NCBI GenBank assembly: GCA_016201065.1 | Contig: JACQDL010000053.1 | Span: 1 to 64,000 of the forward strand | Reading direction: 5' to 3' | Source: Actinomycetota bacterium | Lineage (GTDB): Bacteria > Actinomycetota > Actinomycetes > Mycobacteriales > JACQDL01 | DNA length: 64,000 nucleotides | In this document: piece after piece, positions 56,967 through 64,000 of the stretch | Numbering within the stretch: the first letter of the stretch is position 1 | Layout: every line of letters starts with the position of its first letter | The notes under the pieces: model-generated | Seen by the model: only the letters and a program-made list of their open reading frames with translations | Databases searched by the model: none | What the model was told of the DNA's origin: nothing | Translations under genes and position numbers: made by a program

Positions 56967-57248
56967 CCGGACTCCTCGCTGGCCATGGTCGGAATCTAGT
57001 ATCCGCGGAGGGCGGGACGAAACGGCGTGTCGCGGACCGACTACAGCGATCCGCGAGTCGCCTCCGTCACACTCGGGGCCCACGGCGGGAGGTGCCTGTC
57101 GGACTGGCCGCGCGACGCGGTAACCTTCCGCGCCCGCGTGGCACGGTCAATTGGCGTCTTCCTACAAAATCCGGCCCGGCCGGGCACAGAACTGGCTCGT
57201 GATGCGTTACCTCACCCGCCACCCGCAACAGCAATCAGGAGAGAGCAC

Positions 57249-57551
57249 ATGGCTACCGACTACGACGCGCCGCGTCGCAGCGAAGCCGACGAGATCGGCG
57301 AGGACTCCCTCGAGGAGTTGAAGGCGAGGCGCGCGGACGCACAGTCCGGCATCGTCGATGTCGACGAGGCGGAGTACAACGAGTCCTTCGAGCTACCCGG
57401 TTCCGACCTGTCGAGTGAGGAACTGACCGTCCGGGTGCTCCCGAAGCAGGCGGACGAGTTCACCTGCTCCCGGTGTTTTCTGGTGCATCACCGCAGCCGG
57501 TTGGCCGGGGAGAAGAACGGGCAGCTGGTCTGCCGGGACTGCGCGGCCTAG
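57249..57551 (+). CDS. DUF4193 protein
   Basis: MATDYDAPR...CSRCFLVHHRSRLAGEKNGQLVCRDCAA; start ATG 57249. Confidence 0.88.
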   Translation: MATDYDAPRRSEADEIGEDSLEELKARRADAQSGIVDVDEAEYNESFELPGSDLSSEELTVRVLPKQADEFTCSRCFLVHHRSRLAGEKNGQLVCRDCAA

Positions 57552-57582
57552 CCGGCGCGGACCCGGTCCGGTTCGGTCCGGC

Positions 57583-58065
57583 TCAGCCCACTGCCGGGCC
57601 GGGCCGGACCGCCCGCATCGCGGCCGCCAGGCGGTCCGGATGACGGGTGCTGACCAGCCAGTACGGAGTCGGGTCGGCGGGGTCGTTCAGGCGCAGGTAC
57701 ACCGCGCCAGGGATCCACGCCCGGTGCAGGAGGAAAGCGGCCGGGTCGCCGTCCGGACCCAGCACGTACCGCTTGTCCGCGGCGGGCAGGGCGCGGATGT
57801 CCTCGGCGAAGCGCAGCGGCAGCCGCGCGTCGCCGGCCCACAGCTCCGCGTCGACCACGCGGATCCGGGTGCCACCAAGGGCGGTCAGCGCGAGCGCCAC
57901 GACCGCGGCACCGGCGAGGCTGCCGGCCCAGAGCGGGAGCACCCGCACGCCGAGATTGAGCTCGATGCCGATGACGATCGCCACGACCGCGCCGGGCAGC
58001 CACCACCACCAGGGTGCGGTGAGCCGTTCCTGATAACCGTCATGTGCCGTTCCGGGCGTTCCCAC
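57583..58065 (-). CDS. DUF3093 membrane protein
   Basis: [27 protein letters not shown]...[22 protein letters not shown]. Confidence 0.83.
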   Translation of the reverse strand: MGTPGTAHDGYQERLTAPWWWWLPGAVVAIVIGIELNLGVRVLPLWAGSLAGAAVVALALTALGGTRIRVVDAELWAGDARLPLRFAEDIRALPAADKRYVLGPDGDPAAFLLHRAWIPGAVYLRLNDPADPTPYWLVSTRHPDRLAAAMRAVRPGPAVG

Positions 58066-58157
58066 CAGCCCATTGTGCCGGCCGATCGACCGGCTCTGGC
58101 CGGTGGGGGAGTCGGGACGGACCGGGTCGGCGCCCGATCACGGTAGCCTTCCGCGTT

Positions 58158-58712
58158 GTGCCGGAGAACGACGCCGAGCGGGCCGTGCCCGCTCCGTACC
58201 CCAGAGCGGGTCTGCTGCCAGCGGGAGAGGTGTCGACGCAGCCTGAGGTCTTCCTGCGTCGGCTGGACCCTGGGTTGCCGTTGCCCCGTTACGCACACCC
58301 CGGCGACGCTGGCGCGGACCTGGTGGCCGCCATCGATGTCGAGCTGGCACCGGGCGAGCGGAGGCTGGTGCCGACCGGTATCGCCGTGGCGCTGCCGGAC
58401 GGGTACGCCGGGTTCGTGCATCCCCGATCCGGGTTGGCCGCCCGCCACGGTGTGTCCATCGTGAACGCCCCGGGAACCATCGACGCCGGGTACCGGGGCG
58501 AGGTCCAGGTGAACCTGATCAACCTGGATCCGGTCCATCCGGTCCGGGTGGCCCGTGGGGACCGAATCGCGCAGCTGGTCGTTCAGCGGGTGGAGCGGCC
58601 GGTGTTCCGGGTGGTCGAGGAGCTGCCGGACTCCGATCGAGGCGCCGCCGGTCACGGCTCGACCGGTGGCTTCGGGTCGGCGGAGCGGCAGCGGACGCAG
58701 GGAGCGCGTTGA
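58158..58712 (+). CDS. dut: dUTP diphosphatase
   Basis: [52 protein letters not shown]. Confidence 0.95.
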   Translation: MPENDAERAVPAPYPRAGLLPAGEVSTQPEVFLRRLDPGLPLPRYAHPGDAGADLVAAIDVELAPGERRLVPTGIAVALPDGYAGFVHPRSGLAARHGVSIVNAPGTIDAGYRGEVQVNLINLDPVHPVRVARGDRIAQLVVQRVERPVFRVVEELPDSDRGAAGHGSTGGFGSAERQRTQGAR

Positions 58713-59380
58713 TGGCGTTGGGTCGCGGGAGGAGAGGCCGGCACGCCCGGCACAACAAGCTGGATGCCACGCCGCCATGGCAGGACCCGCCCAAGCCCGC
58801 CGGTCCGGTCACGGCCGGACCGTGGGATGCCGGTGAGGCCCCCGATGACGGGCTCGAACGGATCGATCTCGGCGCGTTGCAGGTCCCCGCCGTGGCCGGG
58901 GTCGACGTCCGGGTCGAGGTGGGAGCCGACGGCCAGGTGGTCTCGGCGACGCTCTCGCACTCCGGCAGCGAGCTTCAGGTCGGGGTGTTCGCGGCGCCCC
59001 GTACGGCCGGCATCTGGGGCGAGGTCCGCCGGGAGATCCTGGCCTCGCTGGCCGCGCAGGGCGGTACCGGTCAGGAGGTCCGTGGTGAGTTCGGCCGGGA
59101 GCTGACCGGGCGGGTCCCGGTGCGGGGCGGCTACCAGGCCACCCGATTCGTCGGCGTCGATGGTCCGCGCTGGTTCCTCCGCGGTCTGTACATCGGCCCC
59201 GCGGCGACGGACCCAGCGCGGGCCGCCCCGCTCACCGATGTCCTTCGCAGGATCGTTGTCGTGCGCGGCAGCGAGCCGATGCCGGTCCGTGACCCACTTC
59301 CGCTTCGGCTGCCGAAGGGGCTGGCAGAGCAGGCCACCCCGCCCGGTGGAATCGCGGCGCCCGACGGCACCCGGCGGTAG
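58712..59380 (+). CDS. DUF3710 protein
   Basis: GRGRRGRHARHN...RIDLGALQVPAVAGVDVRVEVG...GPRWFLRGLYIGPAA. Confidence 0.85.
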   Translation: MALGRGRRGRHARHNKLDATPPWQDPPKPAGPVTAGPWDAGEAPDDGLERIDLGALQVPAVAGVDVRVEVGADGQVVSATLSHSGSELQVGVFAAPRTAGIWGEVRREILASLAAQGGTGQEVRGEFGRELTGRVPVRGGYQATRFVGVDGPRWFLRGLYIGPAATDPARAAPLTDVLRRIVVVRGSEPMPVRDPLPLRLPKGLAEQATPPGGIAAPDGTRR

Positions 59381-59524
59381 CCGGTGTCCGGCAACAGCTC
59401 CGAGCACGGCGCGACGACCCCGATTCCGAGGCCGGGCGGGCCGGCACCGGGAAGACCGTCGCACGGTGGCATTCTGGGAGGTCTCGTGCCTTACCCTGGC
59501 GACACACTCGTCGAGGGAGCAGCG

Positions 59525-59959
59525 ATGATCCAGGGCAGTTCCGCCGGACCGGAGGAGCCGCGACCGGGGCCGTCCGAGACTCCGGCGGCGCCGCTGAGCT
59601 GGTGGAAGCGGCTGACGTTCCGGCTCACGGCCGACGACACCGAGCTGGACGCCGAGGCGCTGCGGGCCGAGGCGAACACCGAGGGCGCCCAGCCCTGCGC
59701 GTTCTGCCAGCGCGGAGAGGTGGCCACCGTCGCCGGCCGGCTGCGCGAGGTGATCTACGTGCCTGGGGAGGCGGTGCCCACCGTCCAGGCCGAGCTGTTC
59801 GACGGTACGGGAGCGATCCGGCTGGTGTGGCTCGGCCGGCGCCGGATCGCCGGCATCGAGCCGGGGAGGTCCCTGGTGGCGCGGGGCCGGGTGGCCCGTC
59901 AGCCCGACGGCACGCTGGTCATCTACAACCCGTGGTACGAGCTGAAGCCTGCCGCCTGA
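59525..59959 (+). CDS. OB-fold nucleic-acid-binding domain protein
   Basis: EVATVAGRLREVIYVP...AELFDGTGAIRLVWLGRRRIAGIEPGRSLVARGRVA. Confidence 0.8.
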   Translation: MIQGSSAGPEEPRPGPSETPAAPLSWWKRLTFRLTADDTELDAEALRAEANTEGAQPCAFCQRGEVATVAGRLREVIYVPGEAVPTVQAELFDGTGAIRLVWLGRRRIAGIEPGRSLVARGRVARQPDGTLVIYNPWYELKPAA

Positions 59960-60648
59960 TGACCAAGGAGACGACCGAGCCGGCGACCGGCCGCGATGCC
60001 CCCGCTGGGGCGCCCGGTGACGAGGACGCGGTGACCCCGCGCCGGCCGCCGATGCTGGTGGAGCAACTCGGCGGCTGGCGCGGGATGGTGGACTCGGCGC
60101 TGCCGGTCGCGGTGTTCGTGGTGGCCAACACCCTGGGCGGCCTCACCGTGGCGGTCTGGTCCGCGTGCGGCGCGGGCGCGCTGGTGGCGGCCGTGCGGAT
60201 GGTGCGCCGGGAGAGCGTCCAGCAGGCGTTCAGCGGGCTGCTCGGGGTGGCCCTGGCGGCGTACATCGCGCACCGCACCGGCACCGCGAAGGGGTACTTC
60301 CTGCTCGGCATCTGGGCCAGCTTCGGATACGCGGCGGTGTTCCTCGCCTCGGTCCTGGTGCGCTGGCCACTCATCGGCGTCATCTGGGAGTACGTCGAGG
60401 GCGACGGGACCGCGTGGCGCCAGCATCGTGGGCTGCGGCGGGTCTACACGTGGACCACGGTGCTGTGGGGCGCGGTGTTCCTCGCCCGCGCCCTCGTGCA
60501 GCACGTCCTCTACGACACCAACCGCACCGGCTGGCTGGCCGTGGCGCGCCTCGGCATGGGGTACCCGGTGACCCTCGGCGCGCTCGGCGCCACCCTGCTC
60601 GCCGTCCGGCGGGTACGCCGGCAGGCGAACAACGCAGTACCGGCCTAG
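59959..60648 (+). CDS. DUF3159 membrane protein
   Basis: LVEQLGGWRGMVDSALPVAVFVVANTLGGL...; overlaps OB-fold gene stop. Confidence 0.85.
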   Translation: MTKETTEPATGRDAPAGAPGDEDAVTPRRPPMLVEQLGGWRGMVDSALPVAVFVVANTLGGLTVAVWSACGAGALVAAVRMVRRESVQQAFSGLLGVALAAYIAHRTGTAKGYFLLGIWASFGYAAVFLASVLVRWPLIGVIWEYVEGDGTAWRQHRGLRRVYTWTTVLWGAVFLARALVQHVLYDTNRTGWLAVARLGMGYPVTLGALGATLLAVRRVRRQANNAVPA

Positions 60649-61010
60649 CTCCGGGGGCGCTCAGCGGGCCGCGGACCGGATTCCCGGCCGGTGATGTGTG
60701 CCGGCACGTCGACGCCGGTTTCGACCAGCGGGCAGGGCACCGGGAGGCCCCAGACCTCCTGCCGCGGCAAGACCCCGGCCCAGCGCCCGCCGGCCGCGAC
60801 ATCCTCCGGCTCGTCCACGGGCGGCCCGGTGCGGACCTTCACGGATGCCTCAGCGAGGTCGACGGCCAGCACGGTGGTGGCGGCGAGCTCCTTGCGGTCC
60901 GGTTGGCGGGCGTGCTCCCACGATCCCGGCGCCAGGTGTTCGGTGATCGCCCGCAGGCCGTGCAGCTTCCCGGCGTCGCCGGTGACCGGCCGGGCGACGG
61001 CGTGCACCAC
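60645..61010 (-). pseudogene. 5'-truncated pyridoxamine 5'-phosphate oxidase (NimA-like) family remnant
   Basis: Only the C-terminal half (VVHAVARPVTGDAGKLHGLRAITEHLAPGSWEHARQP...RWAGVLP...VWGLP) is present; a TGA lies just upstream in frame. Confidence 0.65.
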
Positions 61011-61094
61011 CGCGGAAGGTCAACTCACCCCGGTTCCGGTGGGCCAATGGCGCCCTGCGCCCCTGGGTACCGGCGTGCCGGAGGCCGCCGGGAG

Positions 61095-61757
61095 TCAGTG
61101 CGGCGAGCCCAGCAGGTCGCGGAGGTCGCCCTCGACCTCCTGCTTGGCGACGAACAGCAGCTCGTCCCCCACCTCGAGCGGGTCATCCGGGGTGGGCACG
61201 ATCACCCGGCTGCCCCGCAGGATCGCGACGAGCGCGACATCGCGTGGCAGCGGTACGTCGCGGACCGCCTGGCCGGCCTGCCCGGCGTCGGTGCCGAGGG
61301 TGATCTCGACCAGGTTGGCCTGGCCCTGCCGGAGCGTCATCAGCCGCACGAGGTCGCCGACGCTGACGGCCTCCTCGACCAGCGCGGCGAGCACCCGGGG
61401 GGTGGAGACGGCCACGTCGACGCCCCACGCCTCGGTGAACAACCACTCGTTGCGGGGGTCGTTGACCCGGGCGACCACCCGGTTGACCGCGAACTCGGTC
61501 TTCGCCAGCAGCGACACCACGAGGTTGACCTTGTCATCGCCGGTCGCGGCGATGACCACGTCGCAGCGCTGCATCCCGGCCTCCTCCAGGCTGGCCAGCT
61601 CGCAGGCGTCGGCGAGCACCCATTCGGCGCCCGGTACGTTGTTGCGCCGGACCTTCGGGATGTCCCGCTCGATGAGCATCACGGCGTGCCCGTTGTCGAG
61701 CAGCTCGGCGGCGATCGACCGGCCGACGGCGCCGGCCCCCGCGATGGCGACCCGCAT
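61095..61757 (-). CDS. TrkA-type RCK protein (CeoC-like)
   Basis: MRVAIAGAGAVGRSIAAELLDNGHAVMLIERD RCK_N plus C-terminal RCK_C. Confidence 0.9.
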   Translation of the reverse strand: MRVAIAGAGAVGRSIAAELLDNGHAVMLIERDIPKVRRNNVPGAEWVLADACELASLEEAGMQRCDVVIAATGDDKVNLVVSLLAKTEFAVNRVVARVNDPRNEWLFTEAWGVDVAVSTPRVLAALVEEAVSVGDLVRLMTLRQGQANLVEITLGTDAGQAGQAVRDVPLPRDVALVAILRGSRVIVPTPDDPLEVGDELLFVAKQEVEGDLRDLLGSPH

Positions 61758-62422
61758 CAGTGGTTCCCTTCCGGCGGCGCGCCGGCCGCGCCGTGGACCG
61801 CGGCGGAGATGTCGTCGGTGATCGTGAAGTAGAGCTGGTCACCCTGCTGGATCACGGTGCTCCGCTCGGGCAGGACGCCGGAGCCGAACCGGGTCAGGAA
61901 CGCGACTCGGGCCCCGGCCGCCGCCTCCAGGTCGGCGAGACTGCGCCCGATCCACCCCTCATGCATGGGGACGTCCACCAGCGCGGTCCGCCCCGACGGG
62001 TCCCGCCAGACGACGCCCTCGGCGTCCCCGATCAGCGCGCGCAGCGTCTCGTGGGTCGCCCAGGCGACCGTCGCCACGGTCGGGATGCCGAGCCGCTCGT
62101 AGACCACGGCCCGCTTCGGGTCGTAGATCCGCGCCACGACCTGGCTCACGGCGAAGGTCTCGCGGGCGACCCGAGCCGAGATGATGTTGGAGTTGTCGCC
62201 GCTGGAGACGGCGGCGAAGGCGCTGGCACGCTCGATGCCGGCATCGATGAGGGTCTGCCGGTCGAACCCGATGCCGGTCACCTGGGTGCCGGCGAACTCC
62301 GGACCGAGGCGGCGGAACGCAGCCGGGTCCTGGTCGATGATGGCGACCGAGTGCCCAGCCTCCTCGACCCGCAGCGCCAGGCTGGACCCGACCCGACCGC
62401 AGCCCATGATCACGATATGCAC
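61757..62422 (-). CDS. TrkA-type RCK protein (CeoB-like)
   Basis: VHIVIMGCGRVGSSLALRVEEAGHSVAIIDQD RCK_N plus C-terminal RCK_C. Confidence 0.9.
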   Translation of the reverse strand: MHIVIMGCGRVGSSLALRVEEAGHSVAIIDQDPAAFRRLGPEFAGTQVTGIGFDRQTLIDAGIERASAFAAVSSGDNSNIISARVARETFAVSQVVARIYDPKRAVVYERLGIPTVATVAWATHETLRALIGDAEGVVWRDPSGRTALVDVPMHEGWIGRSLADLEAAAGARVAFLTRFGSGVLPERSTVIQQGDQLYFTITDDISAAVHGAAGAPPEGNH

Positions 62423-62532
62423 GGCCGCCGCCTCCACCCAGTCCTGGCCCGTTCGATCCGGTGTCGGCCGCACGGTACACGGCTGAGCCATCTCCCCGCG
62501 TCCCGTCCACGGACGGCCGTACCATCGCGGAC

Positions 62533-64000
62533 GTGTCCTGGCTGACGAACGTGACCAAGCGGCTTGTCATCGGCCGTCCGCTGCGCAGCGACCGGCTGCA
62601 CGAGACGCTGCTGCCCAAGCGGATCGCGCTGCCGGTGTTCGCCTCCGACGCGTTGTCGTCGGTAGCCTACGCCCCGGAGCAGATCCTGGGCACGCTCGCG
62701 GTGGCCGGCTTCTCCGCCTACGCGCTGTCGCCGTGGATCGGCGTGGCGGTGGCCGTCGTGATGCTCACGGTCGTGACCTCCTACCGGCAGACCGTGCACG
62801 CCTACCCCAGTGGCGGCGGCGACTACGAGGTCGCGACGGTGAACCTCGGCCGGACCTTCGGGATGGTCGTCGCCAGCGCACTGCTCGTGGACTACACCCT
62901 GACGGTGGCGGTGTCGGTCTCGTCGGGCGTTGACAACCTCGCCTCGGCGGTGCCGGCGCTGCACCCGCACCGGGTCCTCGCGGCCGTCGTCCTCGTGATT
63001 GTTCTCACCGCGATGAACCTGCGCGGCGTGCGGGAGTCCGGGGCCGCCTTCGCGATCCCGACCTACGCGTTCATGGCGTCGGTGCTGTTCATGATCGGGT
63101 TCGGGCTGTTCCGGCAGTTCGTGCTCCATTCGTCGATGACCGCGGAGACGGCGAACTTCCAACTCCGGACCACCGCGAACTTCACCGGGCTGGCCATGGT
63201 GTTCCTGGTGATGCGGGCGTTCTCCTCCGGGTCGGCCGCGTTGACCGGGGTGGAGGCGATCAGCAACGGGGTGCCGGCGTTCCGGAAGCCGAAGAGCGAC
63301 AACGCGGCGAACACGCTGCTCATGCTCGGGCTGATCGCGGTCACCATGCTGCTGGGCATCGTCGCGCTGGGCCTGATCACCCACGCGAAGGTTGTCGACC
63401 CGCACGACCCGACCGTCCAGCTGGTCGGCGCGCCTGTCGGTTACCAGCCGAAAACGCTGATCGCCCAGGTCGCCCAGGCCGTCTTCGACCACTTCCCGCT
63501 CGGCTTCTACGCCATCACCGGGACCACCGCGCTGATCCTGGTGCTCGCCGCCAACACGGCGTTCAACGGCTTTCCGGTGCTTGGCTCGATCCTGGCCAGG
63601 GACAAGCTGCTGCCGCACCAGCTGCGCACCCGGGGCGACAAGCTCGCCTTCAGCAACGGCATCGTCCTGCTGGCGGCCTTCGCCGTCGCGTTGATCGTGG
63701 CCTTCGAGGCCGACGTCGAGCGGCTGATCCACCTCTACATCGTGGGAGTCTTCGTCTCGTTCAACTGCAGCCAGCTCGGCATGATCCGGCACTGGAACCG
63801 GTACCTACGCACCGAGCGGAGCCCGGTGGGCCGGCGCCGGATGCGGCGTGCCCAGGCGATCAACACCTTCGGCCTCTCCCTGACCAGCGCGGTGTTGGTC
63901 ATCGTGCTCGCCACGAAGTTCCTGCTCGGCGCGTGGATCGCGATCCTGGAGATGATCGCGCTGTTCTTCATGATGCAGGCGATCCGCCGGCACTACGACC
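62533..64000 (+). CDS. APC-superfamily transporter resembling KimA K+ importers; C-terminus off right edge
   Basis: Read by eye from GTG 62533: ASDALSSVAYAPEQIL, SYRQTVHAYPSGGGDYEVA, FSSGSAALTGVEAISNGVPAFRKP, LILVLAANTAFNGFPVLGSILARDKLLP; open to window end, absent from track. Confidence 0.85.
   Translation, partial: MSWLTNVTKRLVIGRPLRSDRLHETLLPKRIALPVFASDALSSVAYAPEQILGTLAVAGFSAYALSPWIGVAVAVVMLTVVTSYRQTVHAYPSGGGDYEVATVNLGRTFGMVVASALLVDYTLTVAVSVSSGVDNLASAVPALHPHRVLAAVVLVIVLTAMNLRGVRESGAAFAIPTYAFMASVLFMIGFGLFRQFVLHSSMTAETANFQLRTTANFTGLAMVFLVMRAFSSGSAALTGVEAISNGVPAFRKPKSDNAANTLLMLGLIAVTMLLGIVALGLITHAKVVDPHDPTVQLVGAPVGYQPKTLIAQVAQAVFDHFPLGFYAITGTTALILVLAANTAFNGFPVLGSILARDKLLPHQLRTRGDKLAFSNGIVLLAAFAVALIVAFEADVERLIHLYIVGVFVSFNCSQLGMIRHWNRYLRTERSPVGRRRMRRAQAINTFGLSLTSAVLVIVLATKFLLGAWIAILEMIALFFMMQAIRRHYD

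Noticed and set aside
62423-62532. Possible c-di-AMP (ydaO) riboswitch upstream of the KimA-like gene
   Set aside because: The gap is only ~110 bp and no recognisable ydaO consensus was seen

Overview
A ~64 kb high-GC actinobacterial chromosomal window, probably Micromonosporaceae (inferred from gene content, not tested). Most of it is the conserved recA/lexA/sigB/sigA backbone known from other actinobacteria. In order: a molybdopterin oxidoreductase operon running off the left edge; acyl-CoA dehydrogenase; MFS; DUF3046-recA-recX; rny; HAD phosphatase; miaB; DUF349; extradiol-dioxygenase-like; miaA; dapF; a frameshifted MFS gene; hflX; tatA; PAP2; lexA <> LysM divergon; epimerase; VIT; M15-like peptidoglycan protein; DUF1918; DUF4192; EEP nuclease; TPP riboswitch-thiC; YbjQ; NrtR-like NUDIX; ideR; acuC-pat; sigB <> blaI-M56; psuG-psuK; YihY; helicase; sialidase-like; sigA; ppgK; suhB; Cei-like; DUF4193/DUF3093/dut/DUF3710/OB-fold/DUF3159; two TrkA/RCK proteins divergent from a KimA-like APC transporter running off the right edge. 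No rRNA, CRISPR array, intact IS or prophage was recognised. The best leads are (i) two RCK proteins next to a KimA-like transporter with no TrkH in the window, (ii) an eroded ABC permease (gluD-like) remnant between recA and miaB, (iii) the lexA/LysM divergon with two SOS boxes, (iv) an uncharacterised PsrABC-like molybdoenzyme, (v) acuC-pat acetylation module with a collagen-like insert, and (vi) many in-frame micro-duplications in core genes. I did not find a convincing wholly new multi-gene system. All calls come from reading translations and motifs; no database search was run.
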